Notes: a model not told the origin generated them from the letters alone. A DNA stretch of 64,000 nucleotides from Ruminiclostridium cellobioparum subsp. termitidis CT1112 (GCF_000350485.1 NZ_AORV01000060.1:118018-182017); one strand, 5' to 3'; counted from the first letter of the stretch, positions 8,533 through 17,110 are shown. Translations and numbers: made by a program.

Positions 8533-9429
8533 CTAATTTATATATTCTCTTATGCTCCTGAAATCCTTCGGAAGTTTTCCGGTGTATTTTTTAAAGCAGC
8601 TTATAAAATGCGGCAGGCTCAAGAAACCAGCCTCTGCAGCAATATCTATAATTTTTCCGTCTGTTTCCAGCAGCATTTGAGATGCTTTTACTATCCTGAA
8701 TTTATTTATATATTCAGTAGGGGTTGAACCGGTTGACTTTTTAAAAACCAGGTTGAAATTTGATGAGCTCATATTGACAAGCCTGGCCAGCTCCTCTATT
8801 TTAATCTTTCCTGAATAATTTTCCTTAATATACTCAAATACCGGAATAAAAAAGTCGTAATTCTTCATATTATTATGTAAACCACTTTTTAACTCAATAT
8901 TAAAGCACCTCTTAATATTTACAGTCATTTTTAAGAGAGCTGCTTTAACCATTAACTCATATCCGGGGGTTTTACCGGTATTTTCATGCATTATCTCCAC
9001 AAGAGCGTCAAGAATAGCTTCATAATGGCTAAAAGAGGGCGATATCCTGTGAAACAGCATCCTCCTGGCCTCCTGGAAGGTGTTGATATAATCCATCTCA
9101 AAAGAGTACCCTGCTCCGTTATAAAGTAATGCGGGCATAAAAAGGACTACAAGCATTATGACATCTCTGTCATTATAGGCCAGGTGTATTTCATTGCTGC
9201 CGATGACAAAAATATCACCGGCTGCGAAAGAATATTCATTTCCATCTATCAGGTAAGTTCCGGTCCCCTGCTTTATATAGCATATTTCGATACAGTCATG
9301 GTAGTGAAGCATGCAGCTGTTCTTATCAATACCGTAGGTTTCACCTATTATTACAGGAAAGTCATCCTTTTTCTCTTTGGAAATGTCAGTAAAAATAAAT
9401 TTTTTATATTTGTCCCTTTGTTTTATCAG
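8533..9429 (-). CDS. AraC family transcriptional regulator (probable CUG start)
   Basis: The protein has an N-terminal cupin sensor domain (HYHDCIEICYIKQGTGTYLI and EIHLAYN motifs) and a C-terminal double helix-turn-helix (EYIKENYSGKIKIEELARLVNMSS region, then PHFISCFKKYTGKLPKDFR). It probably senses a sugar and controls the downstream DUF4838-GH4-kinase genes. The first ATG (9312) would start at the cupin's first strand and has no ribosome site, cutting about 40 residues that relatives normally have. The open frame continues to the dut stop codon. There an AGGGGG site (9438-9443) precedes an in-frame CTG at 9427-9429 by eight bases, giving 298 residues. No ATG, GTG or TTG exists in that extension. 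A sequencing error or an ATA start (9426) are alternatives. Confidence 0.85.
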   Translation of the reverse strand: MIKQRDKYKKFIFTDISKEKKDDFPVIIGETYGIDKNSCMLHYHDCIEICYIKQGTGTYLIDGNEYSFAAGDIFVIGSNEIHLAYNDRDVIMLVVLFMPALLYNGAGYSFEMDYINTFQEARRMLFHRISPSFSHYEAILDALVEIMHENTGKTPGYELMVKAALLKMTVNIKRCFNIELKSGLHNNMKNYDFFIPVFEYIKENYSGKIKIEELARLVNMSSSNFNLVFKKSTGSTPTEYINKFRIVKASQMLLETDGKIIDIAAEAGFLSLPHFISCFKKYTGKLPKDFRSIREYIN

Positions 9430-9441
9430 AGCGGATTCCCC

Positions 9442-9939
9442 CTATTTTACTCCGGTCGAGCCAAAGCCGCCTCCCCTGTCATTTCCCACAGCCTTTACCG
9501 ACAGGACTTTTGTAAATACCATTTTTGGTACCGCCTGCAATACTATCTGGGCGATCCTGTCACCCTTTCTTACAATATACGTTCCCTGCCTGTTGCCCTT
9601 CTCCTCCAGTGTAAAAGGTGTCCGGCCGGGTTCACACACATTCCTGTCGGAATTATTGCTTACAATTATCCCCAATTCATCTCTGTAACCGCTGTCAATG
9701 GTACCGGGGGAATTGGGAATCCTGATGGGAGTTTTCAGGGACAGCCCGCTCCTGGGCCTCACCTGTATTTCATAGCCCTCCGGTATTGCAAGCTTTAAAC
9801 CGGTGGGTACTATGACTGTCTCTCCCGGGGCTATAATCACCTCTTCGGCTGCAAATACATCCATCCCCGCATCACCCGGATTCGCATATACCGGCAGTAT
9901 TGCATCCTCCCTGCACACCTCTACAAAAACCTCAACCAC
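9442..9939 (-). CDS. dut: Deoxyuridine 5'-triphosphate nucleotidohydrolase (dUTPase)
   Basis: The enzyme converts dUTP to dUMP and pyrophosphate, keeping uracil out of DNA and feeding dTMP synthesis. All five trimeric dUTPase motifs are visible in the 165 residues: DAGMDVFA (motif 1), RPRSGLS (2), GTIDSGYRDELGI (3), RIAQIVL (4) and RGGGFGSTG (5, the flexible C-terminal arm). The start is a GTG at 9937-9939 with GGAGG about five bases upstream. It follows the U32 peptidase gene and is directly followed, in the same reading frame, by the AraC gene whose ribosome site overlaps the dut stop codon. Confidence 0.95.
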   Translation of the reverse strand: MVEVFVEVCREDAILPVYANPGDAGMDVFAAEEVIIAPGETVIVPTGLKLAIPEGYEIQVRPRSGLSLKTPIRIPNSPGTIDSGYRDELGIIVSNNSDRNVCEPGRTPFTLEEKGNRQGTYIVRKGDRIAQIVLQAVPKMVFTKVLSVKAVGNDRGGGFGSTGVK

Positions 9940-9989
9940 CTATTCCTCCATTTCCGGGTATAAACTCAGCCCAGTATCCTTAATAACTA

Positions 9990-12554
9990 CTAAACACCTC
10001 TCTGCAGGTGACCTTTTGTTATACCCCTGTTTCTGATTATTTCCATTGTTCTTTGGGCGGAAGGTGTGTTTCTTCCGCCTTCTATCATATCTCTGTGTAA
10101 ATTAACAATATCATAAACTTCCTGACTTGTTTCGTCAACAAAGCTCATCCTCAGATAAGCCGCCCCTGTTTTACATATATCGTCCAGCAGATCGGGCGCA
10201 AACAATATATCCGAGTTGAATATGGTGCTTCTGCAATCCAGGCAGTCGCACCTGACAAGGAATGCCGCATTCTTTCTGTCCTTTAAGTGAAAAACTCCGT
10301 TTTTACACTCCGTTCCGCACCTGTGAGGCGCGGCATTTCCCACACTTCCTCCCACCGGGCAGTACTCGCTGGTCATAACCGGTATTCTCCCGTAAACTCC
10401 AATTTCGGCTTCAAAATCCCCCGGGCAGGCAATGGATGCCAGCTGGGTCAAATTCAGCTCGTAGGATAAGGCAGCCCCTTTATAGCCTGCTTCCTTAAAG
10501 AAATCCAGAGTTGAACTGTTTAGCACATTGAGAGTATAATCACCCATTAATTTCACATTCTCACCCAGCACATCCCTCAGCAGCTCCCCAACGCCTATAT
10601 TTCCCGCCAGAAATCCATCGGTTTTTTCCCTGACGGTTCGGGCGTTTTTAATGAGAAGCTCTGTCTGCTTTCCCCTGATCACTGCCGGAATATATGCGTA
10701 CACTTCTTTTCCCTTGCTTCTGACTTTTGTTATCTGCTCACCGGTGTCCCGGTCCAAAATATCTTTTAAAGGAATATACAATCTGTCTGCATTGACCCGG
10801 TCCAGTTCCATATCCCTGTTTACATGATAGAACATGGCAGAAATTTTTGGCCTTTTAAGATTATATGACAGGTCTGCAGTATCAACCGGCATTTTTTCAT
10901 GGTAATTATGCATATTTCCCGGGAAATATGTCGGATTATTTTGCAGTCCGTGTTTCGGCTTTCCTGCCAATACGCGCTTATTTTCCAAAAGCTCGGCCGC
11001 TCTTCTCCTGATATTGTTCAATTCACTTATAGATATCACAATATCGTTGTCCATTTCTATTTTTAATTCAACCACATTAAAGGGTGTTGAACCCATTTTT
11101 TTTAGCTGTTCTGAAATCCTGTCCCCGGTGAGAGGCCTGTTGACAGCTTTTTCGGGAAGGCTGTCACCCCTCGCAGAAACAATATTGCCGTTGAAATCCT
11201 CCAGGATTAATTCCGGCAGTTTCCCGGCCTTCATTTTAAAGGCTGCTTTAATATCTGCTTTTCTGGAGGGCTTTGCAAAGGAAGCTGCTGCCTGCTCCAG
11301 CATTTCCTTATCCGAAGTCTTGTAAACCCTGCTCCCCTTTTCTATATTTCCCCTGATAACCGAGACCCAGACCGTATCGCCGGAGTTGGCGCGCTTGACC
11401 TGTTTGCCCCCATCCAGGACTATCTTTGTGATAATGCCGCCGGGACTTTCCTCGCAGACTTTCCCCGACCATATCTCTATGCCGTCTCCATTGCCCAATG
11501 TATTTTCCAGCCTGATCTTTACAGAGTTGGTGCTTCTGTCCCGGGCAAGCGCCGTGCCTAAATAGGTTCCCCAGTTTTTAGGCTTATGGTAGGCCATCAT
11601 ATCAGGCCCGGTCTTGCCCAGCAGGTAACCCTTTGAAAAGCCCCCTCTGTTAAAGCTCTGCAGGAGCTGATGCCTGTCCTGCTCCGAAACCCCGGGACCC
11701 GATATCTGCTTTTGATTTGCTCCAACCGGCGTTTCACCCGGGAGCTTTCTCTGCTCCTGCCGGAGCAGGTCCAGATATTTCCGGTAGATGCCCACCACGG
11801 TGGCAACGTATTCGGGGCTTTTCATCCTGCCCTCTATTTTAAAGGAGGCCACACCTGCGTCAACCAGTTCTGCCAGATGGTCTATATAGCAGATATCCTT
11901 TGGGCTGAGCAAATAGCTGCTTTTAAGGTTTTTTCCATCCCTGGCCAATGAATAATACATTCTGCAGGGTTGGGCGCATTTCCCCCTGTTTCCGCTCCTG
12001 CCGCCGATCATGCTGCTCATCAGACACTGGCCGGAGTAGCTGATACAGAGTGCGCCATGTACGAATATTTCTATTTCAAGCCCGGTATTGCGGCAAATTT
12101 CTCTGATTTCACCAATTCCAAGCTCCCTGGCAAGCACCACTCTTTCAAAGCCAGCTTTTTCGAGAGCCCTTACGCCCTCCAGGTTATAAACAGTCATCTG
12201 GGTGCTTGCATGGATCGGAATACCGGAAACGGCTTTTTTTAAATTTGCCGCAAGTCCCGCATCCTGTATTATAAAAGCATCCGCACCCATTTCATATGCC
12301 CTGGCCGCATATTCCACAGCCTCCTGCATTTCGCTGTCCAGCACCAGTGTATTTAGGGTCAGAAGTATGCGCACACCCCTGACATGTGCATAATCTATTG
12401 CCTTTTGCAGTTCTTCATCCTCAAAGTTTCCTGCAAACTGTCTTGCATTCAACAGCTTTCCGCCCATATAAACCGCATCCGCGCCATTTTCAACCGCAGC
12501 AAGGAATGCAGCATAATTGCCTGCAGGTGCCAAAAGCTCAATTTTCTTTGTCAT
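9990..12554 (-). CDS. U32 family peptidase / RlhA-type RNA hydroxylation protein, long DUF3656 form
   Basis: The 854-residue protein starts with the U32 barrel (MTKKIELLAPAGNYAAFLAAVENGADAVYMGG). It has the family signature EIFVHGALCISYSGQCLMSS with the cysteine set around residues 170-200 (GKCAQPCR). A long C-terminal half with DUF3656 follows and ends in a second cysteine-rich segment (CGTECKNG, CDCLDCRST). U32 proteins were first called collagenases; E. coli members RlhA and TrhP act in hydroxylation of cytidine or uridine in rRNA and tRNA, which is a likelier role here. The start codon overlaps the end of the upstream metalloenzyme gene by 17 bases, so the two are translationally linked. 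An AGGAGG site lies about 13 bases upstream, rather far. Confidence 0.85.
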   Translation of the reverse strand: MTKKIELLAPAGNYAAFLAAVENGADAVYMGGKLLNARQFAGNFEDEELQKAIDYAHVRGVRILLTLNTLVLDSEMQEAVEYAARAYEMGADAFIIQDAGLAANLKKAVSGIPIHASTQMTVYNLEGVRALEKAGFERVVLARELGIGEIREICRNTGLEIEIFVHGALCISYSGQCLMSSMIGGRSGNRGKCAQPCRMYYSLARDGKNLKSSYLLSPKDICYIDHLAELVDAGVASFKIEGRMKSPEYVATVVGIYRKYLDLLRQEQRKLPGETPVGANQKQISGPGVSEQDRHQLLQSFNRGGFSKGYLLGKTGPDMMAYHKPKNWGTYLGTALARDRSTNSVKIRLENTLGNGDGIEIWSGKVCEESPGGIITKIVLDGGKQVKRANSGDTVWVSVIRGNIEKGSRVYKTSDKEMLEQAAASFAKPSRKADIKAAFKMKAGKLPELILEDFNGNIVSARGDSLPEKAVNRPLTGDRISEQLKKMGSTPFNVVELKIEMDNDIVISISELNNIRRRAAELLENKRVLAGKPKHGLQNNPTYFPGNMHNYHEKMPVDTADLSYNLKRPKISAMFYHVNRDMELDRVNADRLYIPLKDILDRDTGEQITKVRSKGKEVYAYIPAVIRGKQTELLIKNARTVREKTDGFLAGNIGVGELLRDVLGENVKLMGDYTLNVLNSSTLDFFKEAGYKGAALSYELNLTQLASIACPGDFEAEIGVYGRIPVMTSEYCPVGGSVGNAAPHRCGTECKNGVFHLKDRKNAAFLVRCDCLDCRSTIFNSDILFAPDLLDDICKTGAAYLRMSFVDETSQEVYDIVNLHRDMIEGGRNTPSAQRTMEIIRNRGITKGHLQRGV

Positions 12555-13437
12555 TGCCGTCTAATTCCCTCCTGAATAGTTCTATGACAAAAGGCATTAT
12601 GTCAACCAAGGAGTTTATTTCCTTCTCCACCTGCTCAGCCTTCTTTCCCTTTACAATTACCGGAACCCTGTTCATGGTATGTGTCCGGACCGATATATCC
12701 TCAAGATTTCCGTGATCACTGGTGATTATAAGTACGTCCTCCTGTTCAAAGTCCAGCATATCAACCAATTTGCCCAGAAATCGGTCCAGGTTGACTACCA
12801 CTTCGGTTGCCCTGTCCATTTCAAATTTATGACCCGCATAATCAGTTATAAAATGCTCGTACAAGGTAAAGTCAAATTGGCGGCTTAACCTGTAAAGGTT
12901 TTGAGCTGCCTCCTCCGGCGATATCACATCCACTTCATATCCCGACTCTTTTAATATATCACCGGTTATATCATGATATACTCCGTTATTCTCCATAAAA
13001 TCTTTTACATTGCGGAACTTGATATTTTCGGCCATTCCCATGACGGAAGTCACAGATGGCCTGTTCCGCCTGTCCTTGACCTCCAGCATGTTGGCAAGAT
13101 ATTCATCCCGGTAGACATTTGCATTGGTAACCGTCAACCCCATTTTCATCAGTTGTCCGAAGATATTAATATCCTGAATAAGCTTCTTCAGTGTGACGGT
13201 AGGCTGTCCGCTGAGGTGCCTGTTCAGTACTGCCGGCGCATTGATGCCGGTAAAAATGGCAGTTTGTCCGGTAGCACTCTGAGGCAGACCCGGCACTCCC
13301 ATGGATGCGTCGGCTGTAAACCGGGCGTTGTCGATCATATTTGACAAAACCTGTGTGTGCGCGGCATATATTGGGTTTGTATCCCTGTTTTTATTTCCGG
13401 TACCTATTCCATCTATAAATATAAAAATTACTTTCAT
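12538..13437 (-). CDS. Alkaline-phosphatase-superfamily metalloenzyme
   Basis: The 299-residue protein has the metal-site pattern of the phosphopentomutase / phosphoglycerate mutase / alkaline phosphatase superfamily. FIDGIGTG at the N-terminus gives the first aspartate, SATGQTAIFTG (residues about 53-63) contains the likely Ser/Thr nucleophile, and DYAGHKFEMDRA and IITSDHGNLED near the C-terminus give the remaining Asp/His ligands. It is probably a cytosolic phosphomutase or phosphatase; the substrate is unknown. It lies downstream of zapA but a strong terminator separates them, and it overlaps the U32 gene. Confidence 0.8.
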   Translation of the reverse strand: MKVIFIFIDGIGTGNKNRDTNPIYAAHTQVLSNMIDNARFTADASMGVPGLPQSATGQTAIFTGINAPAVLNRHLSGQPTVTLKKLIQDINIFGQLMKMGLTVTNANVYRDEYLANMLEVKDRRNRPSVTSVMGMAENIKFRNVKDFMENNGVYHDITGDILKESGYEVDVISPEEAAQNLYRLSRQFDFTLYEHFITDYAGHKFEMDRATEVVVNLDRFLGKLVDMLDFEQEDVLIITSDHGNLEDISVRTHTMNRVPVIVKGKKAEQVEKEINSLVDIMPFVIELFRRELDGNDKEN

Positions 13438-13530
13438 ATGGACCCTTCGTATTCGTATATGTTTTTGTATTTCCCATCAATTCTAACTATATAATGCGGA
13501 TTTTTAAAAGTCAAACCTGTCCTTTGTAAC

Positions 13531-13560
13531 AAAAAAGCCGGAGGGTATTTTTCCTCCGGC
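13531..13560 (-). terminator. Rho-independent terminator after zapA
   Basis: On the minus strand the perfect stem GCCGGAGG / CCTCCGGC (13537-13560) is followed by six T residues. It lies about 20 bases past the zapA stop codon. Confidence 0.85.
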
Positions 13561-13578
13561 TGTGTCAGCTATGAACAA

Positions 13579-14016
13579 CTACATATCATATCCACTCAAA
13601 GTTTTTTGAATAAGTGTTCTGCTTCCCTTATCCATTGAATTTCTGACTTCGCCAAGCTCTGCTTCCCTTTTGGCAAGTTCCAATTGAAGGCTGGTATTTT
13701 TTGCAGCCAGGCTGCCGTTTTCTTCCTTCAATTGCATGATTTCATTCCTGAGTTTCTCAAGTTCTTCATTTACAGCTTCTTTTTCCTTCCTGACATTAAC
13801 CTCCGCTTCACGGGATTTGAAAAAATCGTCGGCCACGTTTATTGCGGTGAGAACAGCTGCAAGCGAGGTACTGAGCCTATTGTTGCGCATCAATATTTCA
13901 TTCATTTTTTTGTCGATATACAGTCCGACCTTCTGAATATATTCGTCTGACTCCATACCTACCAGCGTATAATCTTTGCCGGCTATACGGATAACAACCT
14001 TATTTTTTGAGGTCAA
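13579..14016 (-). CDS. zapA: Cell division protein ZapA
   Basis: ZapA binds FtsZ filaments and tightens the Z ring. The 145-residue form has the ZapA globular domain (VVIRIAGKDYTLVGMESDEYIQKVGLYIDKKMNEI, residues about 5-40) and a long C-terminal coiled coil (about 70-130) rich in E, K and L. The start is a TTG at 14014-14016 with AAGGAG nine bases upstream. Starting at an upstream ATG (14070) would add 18 residues not seen in the family. Linkage to a U32 peptidase gene is common in Firmicutes and supports the call. Confidence 0.88.
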   Translation of the reverse strand: MTSKNKVVIRIAGKDYTLVGMESDEYIQKVGLYIDKKMNEILMRNNRLSTSLAAVLTAINVADDFFKSREAEVNVRKEKEAVNEELEKLRNEIMQLKEENGSLAAKNTSLQLELAKREAELGEVRNSMDKGSRTLIQKTLSGYDM

Positions 14017-14114
14017 GGTGATCAGCTCCTTCAATCTCGCTGTGGAACGGCTTATACAAGCCTTCCTCAATTTACCTCAATTATACTATATTATTCTATA
14101 TTTCGGCAAATAAT

Positions 14115-14525
14115 TTATTTCTGCTGCTCTTTTACGTAGGTGGCAAAGGCCTTGTCCATGCTTCCGATATGCTTGATCAGCCAGTCCACAAATAATTTGT
14201 TAACAGTAGAAACAAAAAGAACACCTGCACCTTTTTCGTCGAATTCCTGTTTCAATTTTTCAAAATTTTTTAAAAAATTATCATGTACATTCCTATGGTT
14301 GAGCCTTTCAGGATAATTGAATTTTATGTGCAGCTGCTGTTCATCGGTAAAATGAACCTTGGTATATTCCTCTAAAAACTTAAGTGTATTTCCCACTTCT
14401 TCCTTGCCTTTTCCCTGACTGCATGCTGCAAAAAGTTTGTCAACCGCATCGAATAGCTGTTTATGCTGATCGTCTATCTCCTTGATGCCAATCATATAGC
14501 TGTCTCTCCATTGTATTGCCGCCAT
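14115..14525 (-). CDS. Bacteriohemerythrin
   Basis: The 136-residue protein keeps all seven ligands of the non-heme di-iron oxygen-binding site: H21, H58, E62, H77, H81, H119 and D124. Hemerythrins bind or sense O2 in the cytosol and in anaerobes may buffer or detect oxygen. It stands alone as a single-domain protein, not fused to a chemoreceptor. Start ATG at 14525 follows a GGAGGG-type site. It is between an unknown gene and zapA with its own intergenic gaps. Confidence 0.93.
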   Translation of the reverse strand: MAAIQWRDSYMIGIKEIDDQHKQLFDAVDKLFAACSQGKGKEEVGNTLKFLEEYTKVHFTDEQQLHIKFNYPERLNHRNVHDNFLKNFEKLKQEFDEKGAGVLFVSTVNKLFVDWLIKHIGSMDKAFATYVKEQQK

Positions 14526-14606
14526 TTTTATCCCTCCAATACATTACAATATTAGGCTTATAATTCTATTATATACCATTTTGCAACGCTATGAAACGAC
14601 AATTAT

Positions 14607-15953
14607 CTACTTAATTTTGATTAACTTTCCTGTTCTCGGATCTATAAGAATGATCCAATACCCGAAGGCACCGTATTTTGGCCTATAGCCTTCCAGCTGG
14701 GCCCAGCTTCCCAGGTTTCCGAAGGGGTTCTCATCAATGCTGTATACTCCGGGAACACCGCATACAAAGCGCTCTCTTCCCGAATATTTATCATACCGGA
14801 TGCCGAAAACAATGTACCTGTACTTATAATGTGCCAGCATAACCTTTGGATTAAATAAAAGATATGTTTTTACATTATTTCTGAAAAGTATATTATTAAG
14901 GTATCCGGGACTATTGATTTTCCACCATTTGAACCTCTTGCTCCTGGTGTTGAAAGGGTTGCATATCTCAAAGCTTTTGTCCAGCTCCTCTTTCAGAAGG
15001 TCAATATCAAGCTCTTTCCTCACCCTGTCCCCTTCTGTATTTATTGAGGAGATGTCTCTGAAATTTTTTTCGGCGGCACTTATTATATCACTTTCCGCAC
15101 TTACTGCATCATTCACCTTTTCGTGATTGTATATGCTGGTCAGGGTTGCTTCAAATTTGCTTGACATATCATCGCGGCTTTTATCTTCTACGTTCTCCGG
15201 CTCCGGTTTCACGGCAGTACGAGAATGTTCATCTTCATTATTAACCGAAACCTCTATCAGATCGGACAGCTGACCTACGGTTTCCTCCTCAAGCTCTTCC
15301 CTTTCAAGGCCCTCTTCAGTTATTATGTTTATGTTCTGCCCTTCCTCTTCAAAGCCCTCTTCGGTTACTCTATTCTGTCTTTCCTCTTCAAAGCTGCTTA
15401 TTTCTTCCGGAATATTGCCCCTATCTCCATCTGCCGGAATGTCAGGCGGCACAGCATCTTCCTCTATGGTCCTCTGCACATCGATTCTTTCGTTCATCTT
15501 CTCAACCACTGCCTCCACAATTACCGGAGGTGCGGGTTTTCTCAGAGCGGACTCGAACTCCTGCTTCCACGGTACTTGACCGTTTCTATATGCAACCAGC
15601 GGGCAAACAACCGAATTGTTGTCGGGAATTTCTGCTATTACTGCAAATACATTAATATCATCAAAGCAAAGATTACTTCCTCCTATATTGCTGTTTTCCA
15701 GACTAAACTTATGGTCCGCTCTGCCGTTGTTATTTCCGATATCACATATTTCAGCATATTGCAGCTCATTTTCCTTCCTGCTTATGCCATACAGCCGGTA
15801 TGCCATTCCCGGTCTGTTTGTCAGGTTCCCAAGTGATATTTGCAGCTTTGCAGTCGGATCATTTATCTCAACCTTTATATAGCCCGTCGGATTGCCCAGA
15901 TTATTATCCATGTTCTGAAATATATAAAACTGTCTCTGATAATTATTGCCCAT
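14607..15953 (-). CDS. Hypothetical protein with acidic repeat linker
   Basis: I do not recognise this 448-residue protein. Residues 1 to about 140 look like a beta-rich domain (GYIKVEINDPTAKLQISLGNL, YRLYGI). Residues about 165-300 are a strongly acidic, probably disordered linker with an internal near-repeat (FEEERQNRVTEEG, then FEEEGQNINIITEEG). Residues about 330-448 form a second, aromatic-rich domain (WWKINSPGYLNNILF, HYKYRYIVFGIRYDKYSGRERF, GYWIILIDPRTGKLIKIK). There is no signal peptide or membrane segment. The two-domain plus acidic-linker plan recalls clostridial spore or cell-surface assembly proteins, but that is only an impression. A terminator and two repeat elements lie upstream. 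Confidence 0.7.
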   Translation of the reverse strand: MGNNYQRQFYIFQNMDNNLGNPTGYIKVEINDPTAKLQISLGNLTNRPGMAYRLYGISRKENELQYAEICDIGNNNGRADHKFSLENSNIGGSNLCFDDINVFAVIAEIPDNNSVVCPLVAYRNGQVPWKQEFESALRKPAPPVIVEAVVEKMNERIDVQRTIEEDAVPPDIPADGDRGNIPEEISSFEEERQNRVTEEGFEEEGQNINIITEEGLEREELEEETVGQLSDLIEVSVNNEDEHSRTAVKPEPENVEDKSRDDMSSKFEATLTSIYNHEKVNDAVSAESDIISAAEKNFRDISSINTEGDRVRKELDIDLLKEELDKSFEICNPFNTRSKRFKWWKINSPGYLNNILFRNNVKTYLLFNPKVMLAHYKYRYIVFGIRYDKYSGRERFVCGVPGVYSIDENPFGNLGSWAQLEGYRPKYGAFGYWIILIDPRTGKLIKIK

Positions 15954-16023
15954 GACAAGGATTCTCCTTTGCTTTAATATTATAAGGCCGTGATATGCCT
16001 TAACATTAAAGTATATGAGGGGT

Positions 16024-16060
16024 ATAAAAAAATAAGACTATTTTTTTGAATAGTCTTATT
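16024..16060 (-). terminator. Rho-independent terminator downstream of the HAD gene and repeats
   Basis: Stem arms AATAAGACTAT (16031-16041) and ATAGTCTTATT (16050-16060) pair perfectly. On the minus strand a run of six T lies directly after. It would end transcripts coming from the HAD gene through the repeat block. Confidence 0.75.
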
Positions 16061-16069
16061 GCATACAAA

Positions 16070-16186
16070 TTAACCTGTTGTGCGGGTTAGTTGATCAACT
16101 TTTTCAGTATAAAATCACTCCTAATATACCTGTACTTCCGTACTAACTGCGAAGTTGAGAGGCCGTTTTAACAGCATGACGGTTAA
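16070..16186 (+). repeat. Hairpin repeat copy E (small, centre missing)
   Basis: The element opens TTAACCTGTTGTGCGGGTT and ends AGCATGACGGTTAA, an inverted version of the same terminus. Inside, ACTTCCGTACTAACT runs almost directly into GAAGTTGAGAGG, i.e. the two conserved inner boundaries seen in copies A-C are joined with only two bases between. The large central palindrome is therefore absent. It abuts copy A (starts at 16188). Confidence 0.6.
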
Positions 16187-16187
16187 T

Positions 16188-16505
16188 TTAACATGTTGTG
16201 CTAATTGAAATATGTTTTGCTTTACAGATAGATTTAATTAGAATCAACTGGTAACGCGAGGACAACTTCATGAAATAGGATGCACGGTTAAAAACAATTG
16301 CGATAAATTGTCGGCGAAGGTACAGCGGTTTTGCCGAGACAGGATGTCAAGTTTGAGCGACGGCAAAACCGCTTTATAATGAGGCGATACAATTTTCGTA
16401 ATTGTTTTTGGTGCGTCCTATTTCATGAAGTTAGTACGGAAGTTACCAGTTATATAAAATTTACGCAGGTAAAGCAAATATAGAATAACTAGCACATAAA
16501 GTTAA
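16188..16505 (-). repeat. Hairpin repeat copy A (318 bases)
   Basis: The element runs from TTAACATGTTGTGCTAATT to AGCACATAAAGTTAA and forms one long imperfect hairpin. Outer arms carry TTGCTTTAC and AACTGGTAAC on both sides. One arm continues CGCGAGGACAACTTCATGAAAT, the other (reverse strand) TTCCGTACTAACTTCATGAAAT. The centre has AACAATT arms and an inner stem AGCGGTTTTGCCG / CGGCAAAACCGCT. It matches copy B in reverse orientation. Its right end lies five bases from the stop codon of the HAD gene. The rest of the 15954-16510 intergenic region holds copy E, one terminator and no gene. Confidence 0.85.
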
Positions 16506-16510
16506 TCTAA

Positions 16511-17110
16511 TTATAAAATATTACTATTCTTCAAAAATTGCGTCAGCTCCTCGGCTCCCTGGAACAGGTGGGCATTGAGTCCTGCACTTTGAGCACCGTC
16601 GATATTGGGTTGTAAATCATCTATAAACAGACATTCTCCGGCAGTTAATCCGAATCTTGAACAAATACATTCGAAGATTTTTCTGTCGGGTTTTACCAAC
16701 TTTTCCTTGGCCGATATTATAAACCCATCGAAGTGTCTGAACATTTCAACTTTATCCATATAACTGAAAAACTTCATACTTGTATTGGAAAGCAAATATA
16801 TATTATAATTCTTACTTTTTAACTTTTCCACCAGCTCTGCCATGCCTTCTATTGGCGTCAGATCGGAATGCCAGTTGTCCATGGCCTTCCTGACCAGCCC
16901 GCCATATTGAGGAATTCTCAGGCTGACACTCTCTACCGCACTTTCTTCGGTTATGCTCCCTGCATCCAGCTCCAGCCACTCACTGCTGCGGAAGAGCTCC
17001 CGGAGCAATGCCTCCGCAGCCTCGGCATCTTCTGTCAGGGTTGCGATATATTTATCCGGCGTGTATGCCAGCAGTACATTTCCCATATCAAAAATAATAT
17101 TTCTTATCAT
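16511..17110 (-). CDS. HAD-superfamily phosphatase (YihX-like)
   Basis: The 199-residue hydrolase has HAD motif I FDMGNVL (nucleophile aspartate near residue 8), motif II LLSNTS, motif III lysine in KPDRKIF and motif IV FIDD. The FDxGNVL form of motif I is typical of the YihX/epoxide-hydrolase-like group, which dephosphorylates sugar phosphates such as glucose-1-phosphate. It follows the response regulator of the AfuABC-type operon with a 48-base gap, so it may process the imported sugar phosphate. ATG at 17110 has GGAGG seven bases upstream. A TTG codon directly before it is not preferred. Confidence 0.87.
   Translation of the reverse strand: MIRNIIFDMGNVLLAYTPDKYIATLTEDAEAAEALLRELFRSSEWLELDAGSITEESAVESVSLRIPQYGGLVRKAMDNWHSDLTPIEGMAELVEKLKSKNYNIYLLSNTSMKFFSYMDKVEMFRHFDGFIISAKEKLVKPDRKIFECICSRFGLTAGECLFIDDLQPNIDGAQSAGLNAHLFQGAEELTQFLKNSNIL

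Noticed and set aside
16188..16505. Integron attC-like site
   Set aside because: The arms are asymmetric and hairpin-forming, but the ends do not fit the GTTRRRY / RYYYAAC boxes and no IntI-type protein is present.
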